A stretch of DNA of 31,080 nucleotides from CAZLNO01 sp964561005 (GCA_964561005.1 CAZLNO010000038.1:1-31080); one strand, 5' to 3'; counted from the stretch's first letter, positions 8,493 through 17,524 are shown. The notes: generated by a model from the sequence alone, not told the origin. Translations and numbers: made by a program.

Positions 8493-9176
8493 ATGCGCTG
8501 CAAACTTTTGGGCGCGGGGTTGATCGCGGCCCTGCTGTTCCCTGTCGCCGGCGTCCAGGCACAGGACAGCGAGTCCGGCTACAGCCTGGGCGGGAACGCC
8601 GGGGACGGGCCGGGGCGGTTCTACATCACGCCGCGATTCGGCCTCAGCTTCCTGACCGACCAGGACTTCGAGGCGCCGGGGCTGAGCGGCGAGCAGGCCA
8701 CCTTCGACATCGGCCTGCTGGGCGGCATGTCCTTCGGGTATTACGTGCTGGAGAACCTGCGAATCGAGTTGGAAGGCACGGCCAGCACCAACGACGTCGA
8801 CGAGGTGGAACCGCTGCCCCAGGGCGTGCCGCAGGGCGCGGAGCGCCTGGGCGACGTGGTGGCCTATGGCGGCTTCGCCAACGTCGGCTACGACTTCGAC
8901 ACCGGCACGCCGTTCAGCCCCTTTATCGCGGCCGGCGGCGGCGTGCTGCGCGTCAAGACCCGCTTCGACGCGCTGACGGTGGACGACACCGACACCGTGC
9001 CGGCGGTGCAAGCGCGCGCCGGCGTGAACTGGAACGCCACCGACAGCACGGCGCTGGGTGTCGCCTACCGCTACCAGACCGCCGTCAGCGACCCCGAGTT
9101 CGACGGCCCGGCCGGCACCGTGGAGACCGAGTTCGCCAGCCACGCCGTCGAGCTGAGCCTGCGCTACCGGTTCTGA
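8493..9176 (+). CDS. Outer-membrane beta-barrel protein (OmpA-like/opacity type)
   Basis: 227-residue predicted eight-stranded outer-membrane barrel. A signal peptide (residues 1-23, cleavage after VQA) is followed by alternating aromatic/hydrophobic strands such as RFYITPRFGLSFL, FDIGLLGGMSFGYYVL and FSPFIAAGGGVLRVKTRF, and the chain ends in LSLRYRF with the terminal Phe recognised by the BAM machinery. It resembles PF13505-type porins and has long acidic surface loops. No enzymatic motif is present; the role is probably structural or adhesive. The start at ATG 8493 has a GGAGGT site about 4-5 nt upstream. It is convergent with uppP, with 40 bases between stops. Confidence 0.88.
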   Translation: MRCKLLGAGLIAALLFPVAGVQAQDSESGYSLGGNAGDGPGRFYITPRFGLSFLTDQDFEAPGLSGEQATFDIGLLGGMSFGYYVLENLRIELEGTASTNDVDEVEPLPQGVPQGAERLGDVVAYGGFANVGYDFDTGTPFSPFIAAGGGVLRVKTRFDALTVDDTDTVPAVQARAGVNWNATDSTALGVAYRYQTAVSDPEFDGPAGTVETEFASHAVELSLRYRF

Positions 9177-9216
9177 ACGGCGCACGGCGGCCCCGCGCCC
9201 CGCGTCGGGCCTCGCC

Positions 9217-10041
9217 TCAGCCGTAAATCAGCCACAGCAACCCGGCGCTCAGCACCAGGCGGTAGACCACGAAGGGCGTGAAGCCGGCGCGCTGCAGCCA
9301 GCGCATCAGCAGGGCGATGGCCAGCCAGGCCGCCGCGAAGGCGAAGCCGGCCGCGATGAGGGCGTCCAGGCCGAGGCGCAGGTTGCCGCTGCGATAGACG
9401 TCCAGGCCCGCCAGCACGCCCGCGCCCAGAATGGTCGGAATGGCCAGCAGCATGGAGAAGCGCGCCGCCTCCGGCCGGGCGAAGCCCAGGAAGCGGCCGG
9501 CCGCCATGGTGATCCCGGCGCGGCTGGTGCCGGGGATCAGCGCCAGGATCTGCAGGAAGCCGATCAGCACGGCGTCCGGCACCTGCATCCGCTCCAGCCG
9601 GCGCAGCCGGCCGCCCAGGCGGTCGGCGGCGTAGAGCACCAGGGCGAAGACGATGGTCGCCCAGGCGATCACCACCTCGTCGCGCAGATGCTCGGCGATC
9701 CTGTCCTTCAGGGCGAAGCCGGCGACCACCACCGGCAGCGTCGCCACGATGACCAGCCCGGCCATGCGCGCCCCCTCGTCACGCCGGCCACCGGCGAGGC
9801 CGACCACGCCGCGCGCCATCGCCGCGACGTCGCCGCGGAAATAACCGCAGACGGCGAGAAGCGTGCCGAGATGCACGGCCACGTCCAGGATCAGGCGATC
9901 GGCGGGGCCGTGCCGCGCCGTGTCCATGCCCAGGGCATCGAAGGCCTGCCAGGTGAGCACGAGGTGGCCCGAGGAGGAGATCGGCAGGAACTCGGTCAGC
10001 CCCTGCACCAGGGCCAGGATCATCAGGTGGAACAGCGGCAC
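9217..10041 (-). CDS. uppP: Undecaprenyl-diphosphatase
   Basis: Integral inner-membrane phosphatase that regenerates undecaprenyl phosphate, the lipid carrier for cell-wall precursors; loss or excess affects bacitracin tolerance. With the start chosen it is 274 residues, the usual size. The N-terminal signature LVQGLTEFLPISSSGHLVL (residues 11-29) holds the conserved Glu and the SSSGH stretch, and IPGTSRAGITMAAG is the second catalytic motif. Several hydrophobic helices follow. GTG 10041 is chosen because family members begin just before this helix; in-frame ATG 10095 and an earlier start would add an N-terminal piece with no family match. A TATAAC hexamer on the minus strand (10084-10079) could be the -10 box and also favours the shorter start. 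Divergent from gltD. Confidence 0.94.
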   Translation of the reverse strand: MPLFHLMILALVQGLTEFLPISSSGHLVLTWQAFDALGMDTARHGPADRLILDVAVHLGTLLAVCGYFRGDVAAMARGVVGLAGGRRDEGARMAGLVIVATLPVVVAGFALKDRIAEHLRDEVVIAWATIVFALVLYAADRLGGRLRRLERMQVPDAVLIGFLQILALIPGTSRAGITMAAGRFLGFARPEAARFSMLLAIPTILGAGVLAGLDVYRSGNLRLGLDALIAAGFAFAAAWLAIALLMRWLQRAGFTPFVVYRLVLSAGLLWLIYG

Positions 10042-10203
10042 GCGGGCCTCGCGGCGGTGGGCTGTGGACGATGCGAACGTTATAGCGGTCGTCATGGAGT
10101 CACGCCAGCGAAGGAGATAGTCCGATATCGGCCCTTTTTTGCAGATACGAGTTGGGCGGGCGGTGCCTGCGAGGCGCCGCGCCTGCGACTCCAGAAGTGT
10201 ATA

Positions 10204-10219
10204 GGGCAGCACATTTGCC
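10204..10219 (+). promoter_or_regulatory. Sigma-54-like -24/-12 element overlapping a dyad, upstream of gltD
   Basis: The sequence GGGCAGCACATTTGCC places GG (10205-10206) exactly 10 bp from GC (10217-10218), with CA after the GG and TT before the GC, as in -24/-12 promoters. The transcript would begin near 10230, about 237 nt before gltD. The same bases form a perfect 8-bp inverted repeat ATAGGGCA (10201-10208) / TGCCCTAT (10216-10223), so a repressor-type operator is the main alternative. The rest of the 425-base gap from uppP holds a near-dyad at 10160-10180 and the palindrome CCGATATCGG at 10122-10131. Confidence 0.4.
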
Positions 10220-10278
10220 CTATCTTTGAATTTTTTCTGGATTCCAGCCTCGAGGAGGGTTATAGCTGCCGGTGCCCC

Positions 10279-10366
10279 GACGCCGCCAGGCGAGAGCCCT
10301 GGACGGCGTCGCCGCCCCGGCCCGCACGCCGGCGGCCGAGGACCCGGAGCCCGCGAGGCGGGCTCC
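10279..10366 (+). other. Structured 5' leader of the glutamate synthase operon
   Basis: Two strong hairpins lie in the long leader before gltD. The first (10279-10310) pairs GACGCCG with CGGCGTC and continues with CCAGG/CCTGG across a one-base bulge, with a 7-nt loop. The second (10346-10366) is a perfect 9-bp stem GGAGCCCGC / GCGGGCTCC with a GAG triloop. Neither is followed by a T-run. I do not recognise a known riboswitch class. No open frame here shows coding character. Confidence 0.4.
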
Positions 10367-10466
10367 GACGCGACGGGGTTTCAGGACAAGCCGGTGCGCC
10401 GCGCAAGGCCTCCCCCGAGGCAAGGGGAGATCGCCGCCGCGACACCGCCACGGGGAGAGATCGGGA

Positions 10467-11930
10467 ATGGCGCGCAAGACACTGAAGTTCGTCAACGTGG
10501 CCAAGCAGATGCCGGAGAAGCGCGACGCCGAGGCGCGCCGGCGGGACTTTCAGGAGATCTACGCGCGCTTCGATCCCGACGGCGCGAGCGAGCAGGCGGG
10601 GCGGTGCTCGCAGTGCGGCGTGCCCTTCTGCCAGGTGCACTGCCCGCTGCACAACAACATCCCCGACTGGCTGATGCTGACCGCCGAGGGCCGGCTGGAG
10701 GAGGCCTACGAGGTCTCCCAGGCCACCAACAACATGCCCGAGGTCTGCGGCCGCATCTGCCCGCAGGACCGCCTGTGCGAGGGCAACTGCGTGATCGAGC
10801 AGGCCGGCCACGGCACGGTCACCATCGGCGCGGTGGAGACCTACATCACCGAGACCGCCTGGGACCAGGGCTGGGTGAGGCCGGTCAAGCCCCGTCGCGA
10901 GCTGGACCTGGAGGTCGGCATCGTTGGCGCCGGCCCGGCCGGTCTGGCGGCGGCCGAGCAGCTTCGCCGCAAGGGCTACCAGGTGCACGTCTACGACCGC
11001 TACGACCGCGTCGGCGGGCTGCTGATCTACGGCATTCCCAACTTCAAGCTGGAGAAGTACGTGGTCGAGCGCCGCGCCCGGCTGCTCTACGACTCCGGCG
11101 TGCACTTCCACCTGAACTTCGAGGTCGGCCGCGACGCCACGCTGGAGGAGCTGCGTCGGCGCCACGACGCCGTGCTGCTGGCCACGGGCGTCTACAAGGC
11201 GCGCGACGTCAAGGTGCCGGGAGTCGGCCTGGGCAACGTCTTCCCGGCGCTGGACTACCTGGTCACCTCCAACCGCCAGGGCCTGGGCGACGACGTGCCG
11301 GCCTTCGACGACGGCACGCTGAACGCCGAGGGCAAGAACGTCGTCGTCATCGGCGGCGGCGACACCGCGATGGACTGCGTGCGCACCGCCGTGCGCCAGG
11401 GCGCGAAGTCTGTGAAGTGCCTCTACCGCCGCAACCGCCAGAACATGCCGGGCTCGCAGCGCGAGGTCGCCAACGCGGAGGAGGAGGGCGTCGAGTTCGT
11501 CTGGCTCTCCGCCCCGCAGGCCTTCCTGGGCGACGACCACGTGCGGGCGGTGCGCGCCGCGCGCGTCCACCTGGGCGTGCCGGACGCCACGGGTCGGCAG
11601 ACCCCGCAGATCGTCAAGGGCTCCGACTACGACGTCGCGGCGGACATGGTCATCAAGGCGCTGGGCTTCGACCCGGAGGACCTGCCGACGCTGTTCGACT
11701 GCCCGGACCTGGCGACCACGCGCTGGGGCACGGTGAAGACCGACTTCCGCTCCATGATGACCAGCGTGGACGGCGTCTTCGCCGCCGGCGACATCGCGCG
11801 CGGCGCCTCGCTGGTGGTCTGGGCCATCCGCGACGGCCGCGACGCCGCCGAGCAGATCGACGCCTACCTGCGGGCCAAGGTCCAACCCACCGCCGAGGCC
11901 CCCGCCGCCCACGCCGTGGCGGCGGAGTAG
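10467..11930 (+). CDS. gltD: Glutamate synthase (NADPH) small subunit
   Basis: Beta subunit of NADPH-GOGAT; it takes electrons from NADPH through FAD and passes them to GltB, which makes two glutamates from glutamine and 2-oxoglutarate. 487 residues. The N-terminal ferredoxin-like domain has GRCSQCGVPFCQVHCPL (C47, C50, C55, C59) and CGRICPQDRLCEGNC (C94, C98, C104, C108). The FAD site GIVGAGPAGLAAAE starts at 151, and the NADPH site VVVIGGGDTAMD lies near 291-302. VFAAGDIARG near the C-terminus completes the FAD site. ATG 10467 follows a GGGGAGAG ribosome site. It is the first gene of gltD-DUF29-gltB; the next gene starts 14 nt after its stop. A -24/-12-like element and a hairpin-rich leader precede it. 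Confidence 0.96.
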   Translation: MARKTLKFVNVAKQMPEKRDAEARRRDFQEIYARFDPDGASEQAGRCSQCGVPFCQVHCPLHNNIPDWLMLTAEGRLEEAYEVSQATNNMPEVCGRICPQDRLCEGNCVIEQAGHGTVTIGAVETYITETAWDQGWVRPVKPRRELDLEVGIVGAGPAGLAAAEQLRRKGYQVHVYDRYDRVGGLLIYGIPNFKLEKYVVERRARLLYDSGVHFHLNFEVGRDATLEELRRRHDAVLLATGVYKARDVKVPGVGLGNVFPALDYLVTSNRQGLGDDVPAFDDGTLNAEGKNVVVIGGGDTAMDCVRTAVRQGAKSVKCLYRRNRQNMPGSQREVANAEEEGVEFVWLSAPQAFLGDDHVRAVRAARVHLGVPDATGRQTPQIVKGSDYDVAADMVIKALGFDPEDLPTLFDCPDLATTRWGTVKTDFRSMMTSVDGVFAAGDIARGASLVVWAIRDGRDAAEQIDAYLRAKVQPTAEAPAAHAVAAE

Positions 11931-11944
11931 AGGGAGACGCCGGC

Positions 11945-12934
11945 ATGGTGGCACCCGCACGGAAGACGCCCGAGCCGCGCTGGCACCGCCGGTTCGAAAG
12001 CGCGAGGACGTTCGGCCAGGACCTGGACCCGATCGGCCTGAACCTCGACGCCCTGAGCGCTGCGGCCGCGTGGCGGAGGCGGCCGGAGCAAACGGCGGAC
12101 TATGCCTTCCGTCGCCTGCTGACCGCGTTCCGGCTGGCCGGGCGCCTGACCTTTCCCGTCGAGGTCGGCGCGCAGCCGCCGGGGTCGGTCGCGGCGCGAT
12201 ACACGATCCAGGAGGCGGCGCGGCCCGCGGAGGACGTGGCGCTCGCGATCGCCGAGGACCACGGCAAGCTCGACGCGTTGCTGTCCAGGATGCGCGCGGA
12301 GCGCCGTCATGCCCGTGCCCTGGCGGTTTTCCTGGACGAGGAGGCGGGCGCAACCGGCCTCTCGTTGGAGAAAGCGGTGCAGGCGCTGACGCGTGTTGCC
12401 GGCGATCACGAGCCTGTTCACCTCGTCACCCCCAGCGAAGCGCGGCTGGACGCGGGCACGGACCGCGAAACCCGCGTGTGGCTCGCGACGAGCTACGAGA
12501 CCGACTATGTGGGCTGGATCTTCGACCAGGTGGCAAAGCTGGAGGTCTCGGCGGTGCCGGGTCTCGACCTGTTCAACGTGGCGGAGGAGCTGGGGGACTT
12601 GGGGCGGAGCGACGAATCGGCCGTGCAAAGCCATCTGTCGAACCTGTTGATGCATCTGCTGAAATGGTCCTGTCAGCCGGAGCACCGCTCGGGGAGCTGG
12701 CGTGGCACGATCGCCGAGGCGCGCAAGCAAATCTTGCGGAGGATCGCCCAGAGCCCCGGCATGAAACCCAAGCTGCCGGGCTGGTTCGCGGAAACCTACG
12801 GCGATGCCCGCGAACTCGCCCATTACGAGAGCGGTCTGCCGCTCGGCACCTTCCCCGAAGAGCCGCCGTTCACGCTGAACCAGGCGCTCGACCAGGACTT
12901 TCTGCCGGACAACCGGCCGGCGGACGAGGAGTGA
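11945..12934 (+). CDS. DUF29-domain protein with unrecognised N-terminal half, inside the gltDB operon
   Basis: 329 residues. The C-terminal part (about 181-324) is a complete DUF29 domain: SYETDYVGWIFDQ, the stretch from AEELGDLGRS to LLMHLLKW, SWRGTIAEAR, SPGMKPKLPGWF and DQDFLPDN match the family pattern in order. DUF29 proteins usually consist of this domain alone, at about 140-150 residues. The first 175 residues are extra, with charged helical stretches and no motif I know. Function is unknown for both parts; no signal peptide or membrane helix. ATG 11945 follows GGGAGAC. It sits 14 nt after gltD and 5 nt before gltB, so it must be co-transcribed and perhaps translationally linked. Its codon use looks less extreme in third-position GC than gltD/gltB (AAA, CGT, GTT appear), hinting at later insertion. 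A role in GOGAT assembly or control is only a guess. Confidence 0.85.
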   Translation: MVAPARKTPEPRWHRRFESARTFGQDLDPIGLNLDALSAAAAWRRRPEQTADYAFRRLLTAFRLAGRLTFPVEVGAQPPGSVAARYTIQEAARPAEDVALAIAEDHGKLDALLSRMRAERRHARALAVFLDEEAGATGLSLEKAVQALTRVAGDHEPVHLVTPSEARLDAGTDRETRVWLATSYETDYVGWIFDQVAKLEVSAVPGLDLFNVAEELGDLGRSDESAVQSHLSNLLMHLLKWSCQPEHRSGSWRGTIAEARKQILRRIAQSPGMKPKLPGWFAETYGDARELAHYESGLPLGTFPEEPPFTLNQALDQDFLPDNRPADEE

Positions 12935-12939
12935 CGACA

Positions 12940-15900
12940 ATGACCCACACCATCACCCACGGCCAGCGCTTCATCGCCGACTGGCGGAACAACGCCCGCG
13001 CCCTCGCCGACGGCGGCCTCTACGACCCGGCGCAGGAGCACGACGCCTGCGGCGTCGGCTTCGTGGCGGCGGTGGACGGCCAGCCGCGCCGCGAGGTCGT
13101 GCAGGCCGGCATCGACGCGCTGAAGGCGGTCTGGCACCGCGGCGCCGTCGACGCCGACGGCAAGACCGGCGACGGCGCCGGCATCCACGTCGAGATTCCG
13201 CAGGACTTCTTCCGCGAGCACGTCGCCGCCGCCGGCCACCAGCCGGGCGCGGAGCGCATCGCCGTGGGCATGATGTTCCTGCCGCGCACCGACCTCGACG
13301 CCCAGGAGCGCTGCCGCGTCATCGTCGAGCGCGAGATCCTGCGCGCCGGCTACACCACCTACGGCTGGCGCCAGGTGCCGGTGGACACCGAGGTCATCGG
13401 CGAAAAGGCCAACGCCGCGCGCCCCGAGATCGAGCAGATCATGATCGCCAACGCGCGCGGCGTCTCCATGCCCGAGTTCGAGGTCGACCTTTACGTCATC
13501 CGCCGGCGCATCGAGAAGGCCGTGGACAACGAGGCGATCAAGGGCTTCTACTGCTGCTCGCTGTCCTGTCGCTCGATCGTCTACAAGGGCATGTTCCTGG
13601 CCGAGCAGCTCACGGCCTTCTACCCCGACCTGCTGGACGAGCGCTTCGTCTCGTCCTTCGCCATCTTCCACCAGCGCTACTCGACCAACACCTTCCCGAC
13701 CTGGTCGCTGGCGCAGCCCTTCCGGGTGCTGGCGCACAACGGCGAGATCAACACCCTGCGCGGCAACGTCAACTGGATGAAGGCGCACGAGTGCCGCCTG
13801 GAGCATCCCCTGTTCGGCGCGCGCATCGAGGACGTCAAGCCGGTGGTGCAGCCGGGCTCCTCCGATTCCGCCGCGCTGGACGCGGTGTTCGAGCTGATGG
13901 CTCGGGCCGGGCGCGACCTGCCGATGGTGAAGACCATCCTGATCCCCGAGCCGTGGTCGGAAAACCGCTCGATGCCGCGGGAGCTGAAGGACCTCTACCT
14001 CTACTGCAACGCGGTGATGGAGCCCTGGGACGGGCCGGCCGGGATCTGCGGCTACGGCGGGCGCTGGGTGCTGGGCGGCATGGACCGCAACGGCCTGCGG
14101 CCGATGCGCTACACGCTCACCGACGACAACCTGCTGTTCGTCGGCTCGGAGACCGGCATGGTGCGCCTGGAGGAAAAGCGCATCGTCGAGAAGGGCCGCG
14201 TCGGCCCCGGCCAGATGATCGCCGTCGACCTGGAGGAAGGCCGGCTCTATCGCGACGCCGAGATCAAGGCGGCGCTGGCGGGCCAGAAGCCCTGGGGCCG
14301 CTGGGTCGGGAACATCACCGTCATCGACGACCTGGTGCGCGGCAACCACGGCGAGAGCGTCGCCTACGACAAGGAGGAGCTGCGCCGCCGGCAGTACGGC
14401 TACGGCATGACCATGGAGGACCTGGAGATGATCCTCCATCCCATGGTGGAGGACGCGAAGGAGGCCGTCGGCTCCATGGGCGACGACACGCCGCTGGCGG
14501 TGCTGTCGGAGAAGTACCGCGGCCTGCACCACTTCTTCCGCCAGAACTTCAGCCAGGTCACCAACCCGGCCATCGACTCCCTGCGCGAGAAGTCGGTGAT
14601 GACGCTGAAGACGCGGCTGGGCAACCTGGGCAACATCCTGGACGAGGACGAGAGCCAGTGCCGCCTGCTGCAGCTCGACTCGCCGGTGCTGACCAACGCC
14701 GAGTTCGCGGCGATGCGCGCCTACATGGGCGACAGCGCGGCCGAGATCGACTGCACCTTCGACCCCGAGGGCGGCGACCCGGCCCTGCGCCGGGCGCTGA
14801 GCCGCATCCAGCAGGAGGCCGAGGACGCCGTGCGCGGCGGCTGCGAACACGTCATCCTGTCCGACGAGCGGGTCGGCACGGATCGCGCGCCGATCCCGAT
14901 GATCCTGGCCGCCGGCGCGGTGCACACCCACCTGCTGCAGCAGAAGCTGCGCACCTTCACCTCGCTCAACGTGCGCTCGGGCGAGTGCCTGGACGTGCAC
15001 TATTTCGCCGTGCTGATCGGCGTCGGCGCCACCACGGTCAACGCCTACCTGGCGCAGGAGTCCATCGCCGACCGCCAGGCGCGCGGGCTGTTCGGCGACT
15101 GGTCGCTGGCGGACTGCCTGCGCCGCTACAAGAAGGCGGTGGACGAGGGCCTGCTGAAGGTGATGTCCAAGATGGGCATCTCCGTGCTGTCGTCCTACCG
15201 CGGCGGCTACAACTTCGAGGCCGTGGGGCTGTCGCGCACCCTGGTGGACGAGTTCTTCCCCGGCATGCCCAGCCGCATCTCCGGCATCGGCCTGACCGGC
15301 ATCCAGGCGAAGGTGCTGGATCTGCACCGCCGCGCCTGGGCGGAGGACTTCGTCGCGCTGCCCGTGGGCGGCTTCTACAAGTACCGGCGCAGCGGCGAGA
15401 CGCATAGCTGGGAAGGCAACCTGATCCACACCATGCAGGCGGCCGTCGCCAGCGACAGCTACTCGACCTTCAAGAAGTTCTCCGAGGGCGTGAACAGCCT
15501 GCCACCGACCACGCTGCGCGACCTGCTGGACTTCAAGACCCGCGACGTGACGCCGCTGCCGGTGGAGGAGGTCGAGTCCATCACCGCCATCCGCAAGCGC
15601 TTCGTCACGCCCGGCATGTCGCTGGGCGCCCTGGGGCCGGAGGCGCACCGCACGCTGAACGTCGCCATGAACGCCATCGGCGCCAAGTCGGACTCCGGCG
15701 AGGGCGGCGAGAACCCCGAGCACTTCAAGCCGGACCCCAACGGCGACAACGCCAACAGCGCCATCAAGCAGGTGGCCTCCGGCCGCTTCGGCGTCACGGC
15801 GGAGTACCTGAACCAGTGCCGCGAGATCGAGATCAAGGTCGCCCAGGGCGCCAAGCCCGGCGAGGGCGGGCAGCTTCCCGGCTTCAAGGTGACCGAGATG

Positions 15901-17496
15901 ATCGCCAGGCGCCGCCACGCCACGCCGGGCGTCATGCTGATCTCGCCGCCGCCGCACCACGACATCTACTCCATCGAGGACCTGGCGCAGCTCATCTACG
16001 ACCTGAAGCAGATCAACCCCGACGCCCAGGTCTGCGTGAAGCTGGTGGCGCGCTCGGGCATCGGCACCATCGCCGCCGGGGTGGCCAAGGCCAAGGCCGA
16101 CGTCATCCTGATCTCCGGCCACGCCGGCGGCACCGGGGCGAGCCCGCAGACCTCCATCAAGTACGCCGGCGTGCCCTGGGAGATGGGGCTGTCGGAGGTG
16201 CACCAGGTGCTCACCCTCAACCGCCTGCGCCACCGGGTGAAGCTGCGCACCGACGGCGGCGTCAAGACCGGGCGCGACGTGGTGATCGCCGCCATCCTGG
16301 GCGCGGAGGAGTACGGCGTGGGCACCGCCTCGCTGGTGGCGATGGGCTGCATCATGGTGCGCCAGTGCCACTCCAACACCTGTCCCGTGGGCGTGTGCAC
16401 CCAGGACGAGAAGCTGCGCGCCAAGTTCACCGGCACGCCGCAGAAGGTGATCAACCTGTTCTCCTTCATCGCCGAGGAGGTGCGGGAGATTCTGGCCTCG
16501 CTGGGCGTGCGCCGGCTGGACGAGGTGATCGGCCGCACCGACCTGCTGCACCAGGTCAGCCGCGGCGCGCCGCACCTGGACGACCTGGACCTCAACCCAC
16601 TGTTGGTGCGCGCCGACCCCGGCGGCTATCCCACCCACTGCACGGTCGAGGGCCGCACCGAGGTGGACGAGACCCTGGACGCGCAGATGATCCAGGACGC
16701 CGAGCCGCTGTTCCGCCACGGCGAGAAGATGCAGCTCGCCTACACCATCCGGAACACCCAGCGCGCCATCGGCACCAAGATGTCGTCGATGATCGTGCGC
16801 CGCTTCGGCATGGACGGGCTGAAGCCGGGGCACATCACCGTGCGCCTGCGCGGCTCGGCCGGGCAGTCGCTGGGCGCCTTCGGCGTGCGCGGGCTGAAGC
16901 TGGAGGTCTTCGGCGACGCCAACGACTACGTCGGCAAGGGGCTGTCCGGCGGCACCATCGTGGTCCGCCCGATGACCGCCAGCCCGCTGTCCACCCCGGA
17001 CAACGTCATCATCGGCAACACCGTGCTCTACGGCGCCACCGGCGGGCGGCTGTTCGCGGCCGGGCAGGCGGGCGAGCGCTTTTGCGTGCGCAACTCGGCG
17101 GCGGTGGCCGTGGTGGAGGGCTGCGGCGCCAACGGCTGCGAGTACATGACGGGCGGGACGGCGGTGATCCTGGGCCCGGTGGGCGACAACTTCGGCGCCG
17201 GCATGACCGGCGGCATGGCCTTCGTCTATGACATGGACGGCGTGCTGCCCGAGCGCATCAACCCCGACGCCGTCATCTGGCAGCGGGTGGAGACCGAGCA
17301 CTGGGAGGGCGTCCTGCGCGACCTGGTCGCCGAGCACGCCCGCGAAACCCAGTCCCGCTTCGCCGACCGCCTGCTGATCGACTGGCACGTGGAGCGCGAG
17401 CGCTTCTGGCAGGTGGTGCCGAAGGAAATCATCCCCCACCTGAAGCACCCCATCACCCTGGAGGCGCGGGAGGCCAGGGCGACGCCGGCGGAGTAG
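12940..17496 (+). CDS. gltB: Glutamate synthase large subunit
   Basis: Alpha subunit of GOGAT, 1518 residues. The amidotransferase nucleophile is C37 in EHDACGVGFVA, so a 36-residue propeptide must be removed to expose an N-terminal Cys. The Ntn glutaminase domain runs to about 430 (HQRYSTNTFPTWSLAQPF, HNGEINT), followed by the central domain, the FMN-binding synthase domain (SGHAGGTGASPQTSIKYAG), and the 3Fe-4S ligands C1137, C1143 and C1148 in CIMVRQCHSNTCPVGVC. The C-terminal Gly-rich beta-helix (GXGXG domain) includes GGTIVV and NTVLYGATGG. ATG 12940 follows GAGGAGTGACGACA, with the ribosome site inside the end of the DUF29 gene. An in-frame open stretch continues upstream to about 12070 but runs out of phase with the DUF29 gene and is not part of GltB. 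Confidence 0.97.
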   Translation: MTHTITHGQRFIADWRNNARALADGGLYDPAQEHDACGVGFVAAVDGQPRREVVQAGIDALKAVWHRGAVDADGKTGDGAGIHVEIPQDFFREHVAAAGHQPGAERIAVGMMFLPRTDLDAQERCRVIVEREILRAGYTTYGWRQVPVDTEVIGEKANAARPEIEQIMIANARGVSMPEFEVDLYVIRRRIEKAVDNEAIKGFYCCSLSCRSIVYKGMFLAEQLTAFYPDLLDERFVSSFAIFHQRYSTNTFPTWSLAQPFRVLAHNGEINTLRGNVNWMKAHECRLEHPLFGARIEDVKPVVQPGSSDSAALDAVFELMARAGRDLPMVKTILIPEPWSENRSMPRELKDLYLYCNAVMEPWDGPAGICGYGGRWVLGGMDRNGLRPMRYTLTDDNLLFVGSETGMVRLEEKRIVEKGRVGPGQMIAVDLEEGRLYRDAEIKAALAGQKPWGRWVGNITVIDDLVRGNHGESVAYDKEELRRRQYGYGMTMEDLEMILHPMVEDAKEAVGSMGDDTPLAVLSEKYRGLHHFFRQNFSQVTNPAIDSLREKSVMTLKTRLGNLGNILDEDESQCRLLQLDSPVLTNAEFAAMRAYMGDSAAEIDCTFDPEGGDPALRRALSRIQQEAEDAVRGGCEHVILSDERVGTDRAPIPMILAAGAVHTHLLQQKLRTFTSLNVRSGECLDVHYFAVLIGVGATTVNAYLAQESIADRQARGLFGDWSLADCLRRYKKAVDEGLLKVMSKMGISVLSSYRGGYNFEAVGLSRTLVDEFFPGMPSRISGIGLTGIQAKVLDLHRRAWAEDFVALPVGGFYKYRRSGETHSWEGNLIHTMQAAVASDSYSTFKKFSEGVNSLPPTTLRDLLDFKTRDVTPLPVEEVESITAIRKRFVTPGMSLGALGPEAHRTLNVAMNAIGAKSDSGEGGENPEHFKPDPNGDNANSAIKQVASGRFGVTAEYLNQCREIEIKVAQGAKPGEGGQLPGFKVTEMIARRRHATPGVMLISPPPHHDIYSIEDLAQLIYDLKQINPDAQVCVKLVARSGIGTIAAGVAKAKADVILISGHAGGTGASPQTSIKYAGVPWEMGLSEVHQVLTLNRLRHRVKLRTDGGVKTGRDVVIAAILGAEEYGVGTASLVAMGCIMVRQCHSNTCPVGVCTQDEKLRAKFTGTPQKVINLFSFIAEEVREILASLGVRRLDEVIGRTDLLHQVSRGAPHLDDLDLNPLLVRADPGGYPTHCTVEGRTEVDETLDAQMIQDAEPLFRHGEKMQLAYTIRNTQRAIGTKMSSMIVRRFGMDGLKPGHITVRLRGSAGQSLGAFGVRGLKLEVFGDANDYVGKGLSGGTIVVRPMTASPLSTPDNVIIGNTVLYGATGGRLFAAGQAGERFCVRNSAAVAVVEGCGANGCEYMTGGTAVILGPVGDNFGAGMTGGMAFVYDMDGVLPERINPDAVIWQRVETEHWEGVLRDLVAEHARETQSRFADRLLIDWHVERERFWQVVPKEIIPHLKHPITLEAREARATPAE

Positions 17497-17524
17497 GGGG
17501 GCGGACTCAAGCGGCACGGAGCGG

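Noticed and set aside
10122..10140. Palindrome CCGATATCGG followed by a T-run, looking like a terminator
   Set aside because: No plus-strand gene ends upstream; the stem is only 5 bp and has no loop.
12070..12939. Open frame continuing upstream of gltB in the same phase, suggesting a longer GltB
   Set aside because: It overlaps the DUF29 gene out of phase, reads Arg/Gly/Ala-rich noise, and the normal 36-residue propeptide already starts at 12940.
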